The translations under genes and the position numbers were made by a program. Source: Methyloversatilis discipulorum (lineage in GTDB: Bacteria > Pseudomonadota > Gammaproteobacteria > Burkholderiales > Rhodocyclaceae). From it: a DNA stretch of 64,000 nucleotides. The notes below the pieces were generated by a model. That model was given only the letters and a program-made list of their open reading frames with translations. It did not search any database and had not been told where the DNA came from. The stretch covers positions 124,001-188,000 of the forward strand of contig NZ_AZUP01000001.1 in assembly GCF_000527135.1 (NCBI RefSeq), read 5' to 3'. Shown here piece by piece: positions 1 through 9,202 of this stretch (positions are counted from its first letter, which is position 1; the number at the start of each line of letters is the position of its first letter).

Positions 1-1
1 G

Positions 2-244
2 ACCCTGCTCAAGGGACTGCGTGCGTTGGCCGATTATGGTTATCCATTGCTCGTCGGTCTGTCGCGCAAGTCGGTACTGGGGCGGCTGACCGGGCGACCC
101 GTGACTGACCGGGTGGCGGCCAGCGTGGCGGCCGCGCTGGCGTCGGTCGCGCGGGGCGCGCACATGTTGCGCGTGCACGACGTCGCAGCCACCCGCGACG
201 CGATCGCGGTCTGGCAGGTGGCGGGCATTTTCGAACACAGATAA
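2..244 (+). CDS. folP: Dihydropteroate synthase, C-terminal part (cut by window edge)
   Basis: The open frame enters from the left edge, so the start lies outside the window; about 80 C-terminal residues are present. The motifs GLSRKS and LRVHDV are the family's late pterin/phosphate-binding elements and place this as the end of FolP, which joins p-aminobenzoate to hydroxymethyl-dihydropterin diphosphate in folate synthesis. It ends 16 bases before the glmM start, on the same strand. The folP-glmM pairing is common in proteobacteria and supports the call. An in-frame TTG at 26 is internal and is not a real start. Confidence 0.93.
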   Translation, partial: TLLKGLRALADYGYPLLVGLSRKSVLGRLTGRPVTDRVAASVAAALASVARGAHMLRVHDVAATRDAIAVWQVAGIFEHR

Positions 245-260
245 TTTGGAGACGGAGCAG

Positions 261-1616
261 ATGTCGAGACGCTATTTCGGTACGGACGGCGTACGCGGTC
301 GGGTCGGTCAGGCGCCGATCACGCCGGATTTCGTGATGCGCCTCGGCTATGCCGCCGGCCGCGCGCTGGTGGCCACCGAACATCTGCCGGCGGGCGAACA
401 CCCCGCGGTACTGATCGGCAAGGACACCCGGGTGTCCGGCTACATGCTCGAAGCTGCGCTGGAAGCCGGCTTTGCTGCGGCCGGTGTCGACACCGTGCTG
501 GCCAAGGTGGTGCCCACGCCGGCCGTCGCCTACCTTACCCGCGCACTGCGCTTGCAGGCGGGCGTGGTGATCAGCGCATCGCACAACCCCTTCGAAGACA
601 ACGGGATCAAGTTCTTCTCCGCCCGCGGCACCAAGCTGCCGGACGAGGTCGAACTGCAGATCGAGGCACTGCTCAACGAACCGATGGGCTGCATGGAATC
701 GTCCCGCCTCGGCAAGGCCCGCCGCATCGAGGACGCGCCCGGCCGCTACATCGAGTTCTGCAAGAGCACCTTCCCGACCGAACTGGACCTGCGCGGCCTG
801 AAGATCGCGCTCGACTGCGCGCACGGCGCCGCCTACAGCATCGCGCCCAAGGTGTTCCACGAACTGGGCGCCGAGGTGGTGACCGTCGGCTGCAGCCCGA
901 ACGGCATGAACATCAACGACGGCGTCGGCGCCACGGTACCGAAGTCGCTGTCCGAGGCGGTGCGCTCGACCGGCGCCGACATCGGCATCGCCCTCGACGG
1001 CGACGCCGACCGCCTGATGATGTGCGACGCCTCTGGCCGCATCTACGACGGCGACGAACTGCTCTACGTCATCGCTGCCCAGCGCCTGCGCGAAGGGCGG
1101 CTGAACGGCGTGGTCGGCACCTTGATGACCAATCTGGCGCTCGAACACGCGCTGAACGAAATGGGCGTCGGTCTGGCGCGCGCCAAGGTGGGTGACCGCT
1201 ACGTGCTGGAAACACTGCACCAGCAGGGCTGGCGCCTCGGCGGCGAGAATTCGGGCCACATCATCGACCTCGACCGCCACACCACAGGTGACGGCATCGT
1301 GGCCGCGCTGCAGGTACTGGCGGCGCTGCGCGCACAGGGCATCAGCCTGGAACAGGCCTGTTCCGGTCTCAAGCTCTACCCGCAGAAGCTGGTGAACGTG
1401 AAGCTGCGCCCCGGTTTCGACTGGAAGAAGGCGCCCATCATCGACCAGACCCGCATCGAGGTCGAAAGCGAACTGGCGCAGCGCGGCCGCGTGCTGCTGC
1501 GCCCTTCGGGCACCGAGCCGCTGCTGCGCGTGATGGTCGAAGGCCAGGACGCCGCCGAAGTCGGCCGGCTGGCCCAGCGCCTGGCCCAGGTGGTCGAGTC
1601 GGCGATGGCCGCCTGA
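261..1616 (+). CDS. glmM: Phosphoglucosamine mutase GlmM
   Basis: A 451-residue protein that converts glucosamine-6-phosphate to glucosamine-1-phosphate for peptidoglycan and LPS precursors in the cytoplasm. It opens with [11 protein letters not shown] and has the catalytic phosphoserine motif ISASHNPF (Ser near residue 107), the metal loop DGDADR and the C-terminal phosphate-binding motif RPSGTEP, all in family order and at the usual length. I chose ATG 261 rather than an upstream TTG at 246 because GGAG-like sequence lies just before it and the protein then begins as family members do. It is closely spaced after folP, probably in one operon. Confidence 0.97.
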   Translation: MSRRYFGTDGVRGRVGQAPITPDFVMRLGYAAGRALVATEHLPAGEHPAVLIGKDTRVSGYMLEAALEAGFAAAGVDTVLAKVVPTPAVAYLTRALRLQAGVVISASHNPFEDNGIKFFSARGTKLPDEVELQIEALLNEPMGCMESSRLGKARRIEDAPGRYIEFCKSTFPTELDLRGLKIALDCAHGAAYSIAPKVFHELGAEVVTVGCSPNGMNINDGVGATVPKSLSEAVRSTGADIGIALDGDADRLMMCDASGRIYDGDELLYVIAAQRLREGRLNGVVGTLMTNLALEHALNEMGVGLARAKVGDRYVLETLHQQGWRLGGENSGHIIDLDRHTTGDGIVAALQVLAALRAQGISLEQACSGLKLYPQKLVNVKLRPGFDWKKAPIIDQTRIEVESELAQRGRVLLRPSGTEPLLRVMVEGQDAAEVGRLAQRLAQVVESAMAA

Positions 1617-1636
1617 CGGGCAGACGCCTCTCCCCG

Positions 1637-1675
1637 AAATGCCGCCACCGCATCCGCGGGGCGGCATTTTTCTTT
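1637..1675 (+). terminator. Intrinsic terminator after glmM
   Basis: AATGCCGCC at 1638-1646 pairs with GGCGGCATT at 1660-1668, giving a GC-rich 9-bp stem with a 13-base loop, followed by a run of T. It would close the folP-glmM transcript 20 bases after the glmM stop. Confidence 0.8.
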
Positions 1676-1687
1676 GCTGCACCGCTT

Positions 1688-1716
1688 TTGTGCGCGATGC
1701 CTTCCGCGTGTAGATT
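1688..1716 (+). promoter_or_regulatory. Candidate sigma70 promoter for the MetY-type gene
   Basis: TTGTGC at 1688-1693 and TAGATT at 1711-1716 are separated by exactly 17 bases. They lie between the glmM terminator and the next gene, where a new promoter is expected. Confidence 0.45.
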
Positions 1717-1746
1717 TCCGCCCTTCACGACAGGGAGGACAGGACC

Positions 1747-3018
1747 ATGCGTTTCGATACGCTCGCCATTCACGCCGGCTATTCGCCCGATCCGACCACC
1801 AAGGCGGTGGCGGTACCGATCTACCAGACCACCAGCTACGCCTTCGACGACACCCAGCACGGGGCTGATCTTTTCGACCTCAAGGTCAAGGGCAATATCT
1901 ACACCCGCATCATGAACCCGACCAGCGACGTGCTGGAACAGCGCGTCGCTGCGCTGGAGGGGGGCATTGCGGCGCTGGCGCTGGCGTCCGGCCAGGCGGC
2001 GATCACCTACGCCATCATGACCATCGCCGAAGCGGGCGACAACATCGTCGCCACGTCGGCGCTGTACGGCGGTACCTACAACCTGTTCGCGCACACGCTG
2101 CCGCAATACGGCATCGAGGTGCGCTTCGTCGATGCGGCCGACCCGGCCGCGGCGGCGGCGAAGATCGACGCGCGCACCAAGGCGGTGTTCTGCGAATCGA
2201 TTGGCAACCCGCTCGGCAACGTGGTCGATTTCGCCGCGTTCGCGAAGGTGGCGCACGAGGGTGGGGTGCCGCTGATCGTCGATAACACAGTGCCGTCGCC
2301 CTATCTGACGCGGCCGATCGAGCACGGTGCCGACATCGTCGTGCATTCGCTGACCAAATACATGGGCGGTCACGGCACCAGCATCGGCGGCATCATCGTC
2401 GATGGCGGCCGTTTCCCGTGGGCCGAGCACAAGACCCGCTTCCGCCGGCTGAACGAGCCGGAGGTGAGCTATCACGGCGTGATCTACACCGAAGCGCTCG
2501 GGCCGGCCGCCTACATCGGCCGCGCGCGGACGGTGCCGCTGCGCAATATGGGCGCGGCGATCTCGCCGTTCAACAGTTTCCTGATCATGCAGGGGCTGGA
2601 GACGCTGGCGCTGCGCATGGACCGCCACTGCGACAACGCGACCGCGGTCGCCCGCCACCTTTCGTCGCACCCGAAGGTCGAGTGGGTCAATTACGCAGGC
2701 CTGCCGGACCACCCCAGTCACGGCCTGGTGCAGCGCTATTTCGGCGGCAAGGCGTCCGGCCTGCTGACCTTCGGCGTCAAGGGCGGGCGCGACGCCGGGG
2801 CACGCTTCCAGGATGCGCTGAAGCTGATCACCCGGCTGGTCAATATCGGTGACGCCAAATCGCTGGCCTGCCATCCGGCCTCGACCACCCATCGCCAGCT
2901 GTCGCCGGACGAACTGAAGCGCGCCGGGGTGTCGGAAGACATGGTGCGGCTGTCGATCGGCATCGAGCACATCGACGACATCGTGGAGGACCTGGATCAG
3001 GCTCTGCAGGCCGTCTGA
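1747..3018 (+). CDS. metY: O-acetylhomoserine sulfhydrylase-type PLP enzyme (MetY family)
   Basis: A 423-residue member of the Cys/Met-metabolism PLP family. The start (FDTLAIHAGY), the segment YTRIMNPT and the PLP-lysine motif HSLTKYMGGHG (Lys near 204) match the long O-acetylhomoserine aminocarboxypropyltransferase subgroup, which makes homocysteine or methionine precursors from O-acetylhomoserine and sulfide. Shorter cystathionine lyases of the same fold lack this length. A purine-rich ribosome site (AGGGAGGA) lies shortly before ATG 1747. It stands alone between a terminator and the phosphate cluster. Substrate is inferred from the subgroup; an O-succinylhomoserine enzyme is less likely but not excluded. 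Confidence 0.88.
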   Translation: MRFDTLAIHAGYSPDPTTKAVAVPIYQTTSYAFDDTQHGADLFDLKVKGNIYTRIMNPTSDVLEQRVAALEGGIAALALASGQAAITYAIMTIAEAGDNIVATSALYGGTYNLFAHTLPQYGIEVRFVDAADPAAAAAKIDARTKAVFCESIGNPLGNVVDFAAFAKVAHEGGVPLIVDNTVPSPYLTRPIEHGADIVVHSLTKYMGGHGTSIGGIIVDGGRFPWAEHKTRFRRLNEPEVSYHGVIYTEALGPAAYIGRARTVPLRNMGAAISPFNSFLIMQGLETLALRMDRHCDNATAVARHLSSHPKVEWVNYAGLPDHPSHGLVQRYFGGKASGLLTFGVKGGRDAGARFQDALKLITRLVNIGDAKSLACHPASTTHRQLSPDELKRAGVSEDMVRLSIGIEHIDDIVEDLDQALQAV

Positions 3019-3053
3019 CGACGGTCATGGGGTGGCCGGATGAATTGTTTCAC

Positions 3054-3082
3054 CTTCACATGGGTGTAACAAAGCATTCATA
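3054..3082 (+). promoter_or_regulatory. Candidate PHO box or promoter upstream of pstS
   Basis: Three 7-base blocks, CTTCACA (3054), TGTAACA (3065) and ATTCATA (3076), recur at an 11-base period with 4-base spacers. That is the architecture of PhoB direct-repeat sites, although each block matches the enterobacterial consensus only partly. The same bases could be read as a sigma70 promoter, TTCACA-N18-CATAAA. Both fit the position 50-80 bases before pstS. Confidence 0.45.
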
Positions 3083-3132
3083 AACTGCGCTTCGTCGCAT
3101 CGCAACACGACGCAACCTTACGGAGAGTCCTG

Positions 3133-4134
3133 ATGAACGTACGCAAGATCGCCACCCTGACCGCCGCTGTCGGCGCCCTGTTTGCTTCCGCATCCGCCCT
3201 GGCAGCCCCGACGCTGGTCAAGATCGACGGTTCGAGCACTGTTTTCCCGATCACCGAAGCGGTGGCGGAAGAATTTCAGAAGGCAAAGAAGGGCACCGTC
3301 CAGGTGACCGTGGGTATTTCCGGTACCGGCGGCGGTTTCAAGAAGTTCTGCCGCGGCGAGATCGACGTGTCGAACGCCTCGCGTCCCATCCTCGACAAGG
3401 AAATGGCTGACTGCAAGGCCGCCGGCATCAAGTACATCGAACTGCCGGTCGCTTTCGATGCGCTGACGCTGGTGATGAACCCGAAGAACACCTTCCTGAA
3501 GCAGATCACCGCTGCCGAGCTGAAGACCATGTGGGAACCCGCTGCCCAGGGCAAGGTCCTGAAGTGGAACCAGGTCAACGCCGCCTGGCCGGACACCGGC
3601 CTGAAGCTGTTCGGCCCGGGCGCCGATTCCGGCACCTTCGACTACTTCACCGAAGCCATCGTCGGCAAGTCCAAGTCCAGCCGTGGTGACTTCACCGCGT
3701 CGGAAGACGACAACGTGCTGGTGCAGGGCGTGTCGCGTGACGTCGGCGCGCTCGGCTACTTCGGCTTCGCCTATTACGTCGAGAACAAGGACAAGCTGAA
3801 AGCCGTGCCGGTGGTCAATCCGAAGACCGGCAAGGCGGTCGAGCCGTCGCTGGAAGCGGTGATTTCGGGCGACTACCAGCCGCTGTCGCGCCCGATCTTC
3901 ATCTACGTGAATGCCGCTTCGGTCGACAAGCCGGAGGTGAAGGAATTCGTCGAGTTCTACCTGAAGAACGCCGCCGCGCTGACGAAGGAAGTGAAGTACG
4001 TGCCGCTGACTGACGCCGATTACAAGCACGCGGCCGAGAACTTCGCCAAGAAGAAGACCGGTACCGCCTTCGGTGGTCACGCCGAAGTGGGCGTCAAGGT
4101 GTCCGACCTGCTCAAGCGCGATCCGAAGGAATAA
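3133..4134 (+). CDS. pstS: Phosphate ABC transporter substrate-binding protein PstS
   Basis: A 333-residue periplasmic phosphate-binding protein. A signal peptide of about 24 residues ends in SASALA, followed by the family opening VKIDGSSTVFPI. The segments ISGTGGGFKKFCRGE and GPGADSGTFDYF contain phosphate-contacting residues typical of PstS. A clear ribosome site (CGGAGAG) precedes ATG 3133. It is first of pstSCAB, with a candidate PHO box upstream and an intrinsic terminator directly downstream, an arrangement expected to give more binding protein than membrane components. Confidence 0.96.
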   Translation: MNVRKIATLTAAVGALFASASALAAPTLVKIDGSSTVFPITEAVAEEFQKAKKGTVQVTVGISGTGGGFKKFCRGEIDVSNASRPILDKEMADCKAAGIKYIELPVAFDALTLVMNPKNTFLKQITAAELKTMWEPAAQGKVLKWNQVNAAWPDTGLKLFGPGADSGTFDYFTEAIVGKSKSSRGDFTASEDDNVLVQGVSRDVGALGYFGFAYYVENKDKLKAVPVVNPKTGKAVEPSLEAVISGDYQPLSRPIFIYVNAASVDKPEVKEFVEFYLKNAAALTKEVKYVPLTDADYKHAAENFAKKKTGTAFGGHAEVGVKVSDLLKRDPKE

Positions 4135-4150
4135 GGAGTCCGCTGCAAGG

Positions 4151-4176
4151 GCCCCGGGTTCGTCCCGGGGCTTTTT
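4151..4176 (+). terminator. Terminator or attenuator between pstS and pstC
   Basis: GCCCCGGG at 4151-4158 pairs with CCCGGGGC at 4164-4171 around a 5-base loop, followed by TTTTT. Inside an operon this is likely a leaky terminator that lowers pstCAB expression relative to pstS. Confidence 0.8.
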
Positions 4177-4227
4177 GTCATCTTCCGCGCGGCGGTGGAT
4201 GGCGACCCGTAAAATGAGCGCCCCAAC

Positions 4228-5184
4228 ATGACCGCCCACGCCCAGACCATGTCAGCTCCTCCGTCGACTGCGCCCGATGCGGTCAGCGACCGCCTGCGCA
4301 AGCGCGCGTCCCGCCATGTGAAGGAAAGGGTGATCGAATTCATCCTGTTCACCGCGGCGTCGATTTCCGTCCTGACGACGATAGCCATCGTCTACATCCT
4401 GGTCAGCGAATCGCTGACGCTGTTCGAACATGTGTCGCTGTGGGACTTCCTGACCGACACGCAATGGACGCCGCTGTTCGACGACGCCCACTACGGCATC
4501 ATGGTGCTGCTGTCGGGCACGCTCACCAGTTCATTCGTCGCACTGGCCGTGGCACTGCCGCTGGGCACCATCATCGCGATCTACCTGTCGGAGTTCGCTT
4601 CGTTCAAGACGCGTGAGATCGCCAAACCCATCCTCGAATTGCTGGGTGGCGTGCCGACCATCATCTACGGCTATTTCGCACTGATGGTGGTGACGCCGGC
4701 GTTGCAGTACCTGTTCCCTGAACTGCCCGGCTTCAGTCTGCTGTCGGCCGGTCTGGTGATGGGCATCATGATCATTCCCTACGTCAGTTCGCTGTCCGAA
4801 GACGCGATGCGCGCGGTGCCGATGAGCCTGCGCGAGGGCTCCTACGCGATGGGCGCGACCCGCCTGCAGACCGCGCTGCGCACCGTGGTGCCGGCAGCGA
4901 CCTCGGGCATTGCGTCGGCCTACATCCTAGGCATTTCGCGCGCCGTCGGCGAAACCATGATCCTGGCCGTGGCGGCCGGCATGCAGCCCAACCTGACTTT
5001 CAATCCGGCCGAACCGGGGGCGACCATCACCTCCTACATCGTGCAGGTGGCGCTCGGCGACCTGCCGCACGGCTCCATCGGTTACCAGACCATCTTCGCC
5101 GCCGGTCTGACGCTGATGTTGATGACGCTTGCCTTCAATCTGCTTGGCTACTACCTGCGCAAGCGCTTCCGCGAGGTCTATTGA
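4228..5184 (+). CDS. pstC: Phosphate ABC transporter permease PstC
   Basis: A 318-residue inner-membrane permease with about six hydrophobic helices after a polar N-terminal stretch of roughly 35 residues. The cytoplasmic EAA-type loop around MSLREGSYAMGATRLQT and the motif ISRAVGETMILAVAAG are typical of PstC and would contact PstB. It lies after pstS and 3 bases before pstA. The start is uncertain: ATG 4228 has no strong ribosome site and ATG 4249 in the same frame is possible; both leave the membrane domain intact. Confidence 0.94.
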   Translation: MTAHAQTMSAPPSTAPDAVSDRLRKRASRHVKERVIEFILFTAASISVLTTIAIVYILVSESLTLFEHVSLWDFLTDTQWTPLFDDAHYGIMVLLSGTLTSSFVALAVALPLGTIIAIYLSEFASFKTREIAKPILELLGGVPTIIYGYFALMVVTPALQYLFPELPGFSLLSAGLVMGIMIIPYVSSLSEDAMRAVPMSLREGSYAMGATRLQTALRTVVPAATSGIASAYILGISRAVGETMILAVAAGMQPNLTFNPAEPGATITSYIVQVALGDLPHGSIGYQTIFAAGLTLMLMTLAFNLLGYYLRKRFREVY

Positions 5185-5187
5185 TCC

Positions 5188-6111
5188 ATGAACCAACAGG
5201 ACATCCAGGCCATCCGGGCCATCATCACGCGCCACAAGCGCTGGGACATGCTGTTCGGTCTGCTCGGGCTGCTCGCATTGATGATCGGCGTGCTCACGCT
5301 GACCGTGCTGTTCGCCGACATGGCGATCAAGGGGGCGGCGCGTATCGACTATGACTTCCTGACCAATTTCCCGTCGCGTCGCGCCGGCAGCGCCGGCATC
5401 CTGTCGGCCTGGGTCGGCACCATACTGGTGATGCTGGTGACCGCCTTCTCGGCGGTGCCGCTGGGCGTGGCGGCCGGCATCTATCTGGAAGAGTACGCGC
5501 CGAAGAACTGGGTCACCGACATCATCGAAATCAACGTGACCAACCTCGCGGGCGTGCCGTCCATCGTCTATGGCCTGCTGGCGCTGGGGCTGTTCGTGTA
5601 CAAGTTCGGCTTCGGTCAGTCCATCCTGTCGGCCGGCCTGACGCTGGGCCTGCTCATCCTGCCGGTGGTCATCGTGGCGACGCGCGAATCGATCCGTGCG
5701 ATTCCGCAGATGGTGCGCGAGGGTGCGTACGCCTGCGGCGCAACGACCTGGCAGACGGTGCGCGATCACATCGTGCCGTATTCGAGCGCCGGCATCCTGA
5801 CCGGCGTCATCATCGGCATGGCACGTGCGATCGGCGAAACGGCGCCCATCATCACCATCGGCGCGCTCACCTTCATCGCCTTCCTGCCGCCGGCGCCGGT
5901 GACCGACGTGTTCCCCTTCATCAACTTCGAATGGCTGACGGCGCCCTTCACCGTGATGCCGATCCAGATGTTCAACTGGACCTCGCGTCCGGAAGCGGCT
6001 TTCCAGGTCAATGCCGCTGCGGCCGGCTTCATCCTGGTCTTCATGACGCTGGCGATGAATGGCGTAGCGATCTGGCTGCGCTACCGCCTGCGCCGCAACA
6101 TCAAGTGGTAA
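5188..6111 (+). CDS. pstA: Phosphate ABC transporter permease PstA
   Basis: A 307-residue inner-membrane protein, partner of PstC in the phosphate channel. It has about six transmembrane helices, the EAA-type loop [15 protein letters not shown] and the family motif [17 protein letters not shown]. The C-terminal half carries a short extra periplasmic segment before the last helix, normal for PstA. The start ATG 5188 is 3 bases after the pstC stop, which suggests translational coupling. Confidence 0.95.
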   Translation: MNQQDIQAIRAIITRHKRWDMLFGLLGLLALMIGVLTLTVLFADMAIKGAARIDYDFLTNFPSRRAGSAGILSAWVGTILVMLVTAFSAVPLGVAAGIYLEEYAPKNWVTDIIEINVTNLAGVPSIVYGLLALGLFVYKFGFGQSILSAGLTLGLLILPVVIVATRESIRAIPQMVREGAYACGATTWQTVRDHIVPYSSAGILTGVIIGMARAIGETAPIITIGALTFIAFLPPAPVTDVFPFINFEWLTAPFTVMPIQMFNWTSRPEAAFQVNAAAAGFILVFMTLAMNGVAIWLRYRLRRNIKW

Positions 6112-6154
6112 GCCGATCATCCGCACCGTATACAACCTTCACGAGAATCCGACC

Positions 6155-6940
6155 ATGATCACTGCGACCGATGTGCGCTCCGCTGCCAAGGCCGAAGTCA
6201 AGAATCTGAATTTCCACTACGGTGCCTTCCATGCGCTGAAGGGCATCAACATGCCGGTGCACGAGAAGAAGGTGACTGCGCTGATCGGCCCGTCAGGTTG
6301 CGGCAAGTCGACGCTGCTGCGCTGTTTCAACCGCATGCACGACCTGTATCCGGGCAACCGCTACGACGGCAAGATCCTGCTGCACCCGGACAACACCAAT
6401 CTGCTCGACGACGACGTCGATCCGATCGAGGTGCGCATGCGCATCAGCATGGTGTTCCAGAAGCCGAACCCCTTCCCCAAGTCGATCTACGAGAACGTGG
6501 CCTACGGCCTGCGTGTGCGCGGCGAAAAGCGTCGCTCGGTGATCGACGAGCGGGTGGAGCAGGCGCTGCGCGGTGCGGCGCTGTGGGACGAAGTGAAGAA
6601 CCGCCTGAACGAGCTGGGCGCCAATCTGTCCGGCGGCCAGCAGCAGCGTCTGTGCATCGCACGCGCGCTGGCGACCGATCCGGAAATCATCCTGTTCGAC
6701 GAGCCGACCTCGGCGCTCGACCCGATCGCCACCGCCAGCATCGAAGAGCTGGTGACCGAGCTGAAGGACAAGGTGACCATCCTCATCGTCACCCACAACA
6801 TGCAGCAGGCGGCGCGGGTATCTGACTACACCGCCTACATGTATATGGGCGAGCTGGTCGAGTTCGGCCTGACCGACCAGATCTTCATCAAGCCGCAGAA
6901 GAAGGAAACCGAGGACTACATCACCGGCCGCTTCGGCTGA
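6155..6940 (+). CDS. pstB: Phosphate ABC transporter ATPase PstB
   Basis: A 261-residue cytoplasmic ATPase that powers PstCA. It shows Walker [10 protein letters not shown], the Q-loop in [11 protein letters not shown] (the NPFP signature is characteristic of PstB), the ABC signature LSGGQQQR, Walker [13 protein letters not shown] and the switch histidine in VTHNM. It ends the cluster and is followed by a terminator. Neither phoU nor phoB/phoR, which often follow pstB, is present, so the regulator genes must be elsewhere. Confidence 0.97.
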   Translation: MITATDVRSAAKAEVKNLNFHYGAFHALKGINMPVHEKKVTALIGPSGCGKSTLLRCFNRMHDLYPGNRYDGKILLHPDNTNLLDDDVDPIEVRMRISMVFQKPNPFPKSIYENVAYGLRVRGEKRRSVIDERVEQALRGAALWDEVKNRLNELGANLSGGQQQRLCIARALATDPEIILFDEPTSALDPIATASIEELVTELKDKVTILIVTHNMQQAARVSDYTAYMYMGELVEFGLTDQIFIKPQKKETEDYITGRFG

Positions 6941-6963
6941 TCCTAGCCCCGCCGTCTGCCGAG

Positions 6964-7019
6964 CCCCGGATTTTTGCGCTGCGATGCGCTAGAATCCGGG
7001 GTTTTGCTTTTGGCGCGCG
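6964..7019 (+). terminator. Terminator after pstB, containing a TAGAAT element
   Basis: CCCCGGATT at 6964-6972 pairs perfectly with AATCCGGGG at 7003-7011, with T-rich sequence after it. It ends the pst transcript. The 3' half contains GCGCTAGAATCC, which resembles a -10 region, so the tpiA promoter may overlap this hairpin. Confidence 0.65.
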
Positions 7020-7031
7020 AGCGTTTTGGCG

Positions 7032-7781
7032 ATGCGAAAACTGGTCGTAGGCAACTGGAAGATGCATGGCGGGCTGGACGCCAATGCGGCGCTGCTCGGT
7101 GCGCTGCGCGAAGCAGGCGGGCAGGGATGTCCGTCGGCGGTGTGCGTGCCCTTCCCCTATCTGCAGCAGGCGAAGTCGCTGCTCGAAGGTTCGGCCATTG
7201 CGTGGGGCGCACAGGATCTGAGCGAGCACGCGGTCGGCGCCTATACCGGCGAAGTGTCCGGTGCGATGCTGAACGACTTCGGGTGCCGTTACGTCATCGT
7301 CGGTCATTCTGAACGGCGCGCGCTGTTCGGCGACACCGACGAGCGTGTCGCCGCCAAGGTCGATGCCGCGCTCGCCGTCAAGCTGCAGCCCATCCTGTGC
7401 GTCGGCGAAACGCTGGACGAACGCGAGGGCGGGGTCACCGAAGCCGTGGTCGAGCGTCAGCTCAAGGCGGTGTTCGAGCGCGGTGGCGCGGCGGCACTGG
7501 CTGCCTGCGTGATCGCCTACGAACCCGTGTGGGCCATCGGCACCGGCAAGACGGCGACGCCGGCTCAGGCGCAGGCGGTGCATGCCTTCATCCGCGGGCG
7601 ACTGGCCGCGTGGTGCGGTGCCGACGTCGCCGCGCGCGCGACGATTCTTTACGGCGGCAGTGTCAAGCCGCAGAACGCCGCCGAGCTTTTCGGTCAGGCG
7701 GATATCGATGGTGGACTTATTGGCGGTGCGTCGCTGGTGGCCGGGGATTTCCTCGCCATCGTGGCCGCTGCAGCATCCTGA
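7032..7781 (+). CDS. tpiA: Triose-phosphate isomerase
   Basis: A 249-residue TIM-barrel enzyme interconverting dihydroxyacetone phosphate and glyceraldehyde-3-phosphate. Catalytic elements are present in order: GNWKMH with the substrate lysine, the histidine in VIVGHSERR, and the glutamate loop [11 protein letters not shown], then the phosphate-binding YGGSVKP. I chose ATG 7032 over TTG 7026 because [12 protein letters not shown] is the normal opening. It lies 9 bases before secG, a frequent pairing upstream of nuo in betaproteobacteria. Confidence 0.97.
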   Translation: MRKLVVGNWKMHGGLDANAALLGALREAGGQGCPSAVCVPFPYLQQAKSLLEGSAIAWGAQDLSEHAVGAYTGEVSGAMLNDFGCRYVIVGHSERRALFGDTDERVAAKVDAALAVKLQPILCVGETLDEREGGVTEAVVERQLKAVFERGGAAALAACVIAYEPVWAIGTGKTATPAQAQAVHAFIRGRLAAWCGADVAARATILYGGSVKPQNAAELFGQADIDGGLIGGASLVAGDFLAIVAAAAS

Positions 7782-7790
7782 GGTGATTTG

Positions 7791-8162
7791 ATGGGTATCG
7801 TTTTTTCGCTTGTGCTGTCGGTCCACGTGCTGGTCGGCATCGGTGTCATCGTTCTGGTACTGCTGCAGCATGGCAAGGGCGCCGACATGGGTGCCGCCTT
7901 CGGCAGTGGTGCTTCGGGCAGCCTGTTCGGTTCGTCCGGTTCGGCGAACTTCCTGAGCCGCACGACCGCTGCGCTCGCTGCAGTGTTCTTCTGCACCAGT
8001 CTTGCGCTGAGCTATATGGCGACCAATCAGCCGAAGTCGGGTGCCAGTTCGGTCATCGATGCGGCCAAGACTGTCACCGTTCCCGCTACACCTGACGCAC
8101 CGCAACAACCGGCTGCAACGCCCGCCCAGCCTGATTCCAAGGCGGCGGATATTCCCAAGTAA
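7791..8162 (+). CDS. secG: Preprotein translocase subunit SecG
   Basis: A 123-residue inner-membrane protein of the SecYEG channel. Two hydrophobic helices flank the family loop with LLQHGKGADMGAAFGSG and GSANFLSRTT. The C-terminal tail of about 35 residues is rich in Ala, Pro and Gln and is longer than the E. coli tail, which is common in this group. A ribosome site (TGAGGTGAT) precedes ATG 7791; the tpiA stop overlaps the same stretch. Confidence 0.95.
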   Translation: MGIVFSLVLSVHVLVGIGVIVLVLLQHGKGADMGAAFGSGASGSLFGSSGSANFLSRTTAALAAVFFCTSLALSYMATNQPKSGASSVIDAAKTVTVPATPDAPQQPAATPAQPDSKAADIPK

Positions 8163-8175
8163 GTCCGCATTGGTC

Positions 8176-8205
8176 GTGAAACGCGCTATACTCCGCGCGT
8201 TTCAC
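8176..8205. repeat. Perfect 11-bp inverted repeat upstream of nuoA
   Basis: GTGAAACGCGC (8176-8186) and GCGCGTTTCAC (8195-8205) are exact reverse complements around an 8-base loop containing TATACT. There is no T-run, so a classical terminator is unlikely. It lies in the 147-base secG-nuoA spacer, where I otherwise see only a weak ribosome site and no tRNA. Confidence 0.8.
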
Positions 8206-8309
8206 GCTGCAGTGCAACGTGGTGCGCAGCCGATCGGTAGTGCGCCGTGAGCCGGCCCCGGATTACTCCCCGTGCCGCCGGAAATGATTTCACGCATGAA
8301 TAACCCGTC

Positions 8310-8666
8310 ATGTTGATCGAATACTTTCCGATCCTTCTGTTCATTCTCATCGGCATCGGTTTCGGTTTCGTGCCGATGATCGCCGGCAAGCTGGTCGGCC
8401 CCAGCCGCCCGGATCCCGACAAGCTCTCCCCCTACGAGTGCGGCTTCGAAGCGTTCGAAGACACGCGCATGAAGTTCGACGTGCGCTACTACCTCGTGGC
8501 CATCCTGTTCATCCTGTTCGACCTGGAAATCGCCTTCCTCTTCCCGTGGGCCATCGTGCTCGAAGAGATCGGCATGTTCGGTTTTGTCGCGATGATGATT
8601 TTCCTCGGCATTCTGGTCGTGGGTTTCGTCTACGAATGGAAGAAGGGCGCGCTGGACTGGGAGTGA
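8310..8666 (+). CDS. nuoA: NADH-quinone oxidoreductase subunit A
   Basis: A 118-residue membrane subunit of complex I with three hydrophobic helices. The family segment [19 protein letters not shown] between helices 1 and 2 is intact and includes the conserved Cys of the loop near the quinone cavity. First gene of the 14-gene nuo operon; ATG 8310 lacks a strong ribosome site, but no better in-frame start is visible. Confidence 0.96.
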   Translation: MLIEYFPILLFILIGIGFGFVPMIAGKLVGPSRPDPDKLSPYECGFEAFEDTRMKFDVRYYLVAILFILFDLEIAFLFPWAIVLEEIGMFGFVAMMIFLGILVVGFVYEWKKGALDWE

Positions 8667-8720
8667 TCCTGCCAGGCGGTCGGGCGTTTGCCCAATTAAG
8701 TTATTACGACGGATTGATCG

Positions 8721-9197
8721 ATGAGCATTGAAGGCGTTCTTCAGGAAGGCTTCGTCACGACTCAGCTCGACAAGCTGATCAACTGGACCCGCACCGGCTC
8801 CCTGTGGCCGATGACCTTCGGTCTGGCTTGCTGTGCTGTCGAGATGATGCAGGCGGGTGCTTCGCGTTACGACCTCGACCGCTTCGGCATCGTGTTTCGC
8901 CCCAGCCCCCGGCAGTCCGATCTGATGATCGTGGCCGGGACGCTGTGCAACAAGATGGCGCCGGCGCTGCGTCGCGTCTATGACCAGATGCCCGAGCCGC
9001 GCTGGGTGCTGTCGATGGGCTCCTGTGCCAACGGCGGCGGCTACTACCATTACTCCTACTCGGTGGTGCGCGGCTGCGACCGCATCGTGCCGGTCGACGT
9101 CTATGTGCCGGGCTGTCCGCCGACGGCCGAGGCGCTGATCTACGGTCTGATGCAGCTGCAGAACAAGATCCGCCGCACCAGCACCATCGCCCGCTGA
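8721..9197 (+). CDS. nuoB: NADH-quinone oxidoreductase subunit B
   Basis: A 158-residue subunit of the connecting arm that carries the terminal 4Fe-4S cluster N2, which passes electrons to quinone. The four ligands are visible: the tandem Cys37-Cys38 in [10 protein letters not shown], Cys102 in MGSCANGGG and Cys132 in VPGCPPTAE. Length and start agree with the short betaproteobacterial form. Confidence 0.98.
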   Translation: MSIEGVLQEGFVTTQLDKLINWTRTGSLWPMTFGLACCAVEMMQAGASRYDLDRFGIVFRPSPRQSDLMIVAGTLCNKMAPALRRVYDQMPEPRWVLSMGSCANGGGYYHYSYSVVRGCDRIVPVDVYVPGCPPTAEALIYGLMQLQNKIRRTSTIAR

Positions 9198-9202
9198 ACG
9201 TC

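Noticed and set aside
9..1682. Long open frame (557 codons) antisense to glmM
   Set aside because: High-GC shadow frame; composition is Arg/His/Gln-rich without any domain, and glmM on the other strand has all family motifs.
8163..8309. Possible tRNA gene between secG and nuoA
   Set aside because: Many betaproteobacteria have a tRNA there, but no TPsiC arm or cloverleaf can be read; only a hairpin is present.
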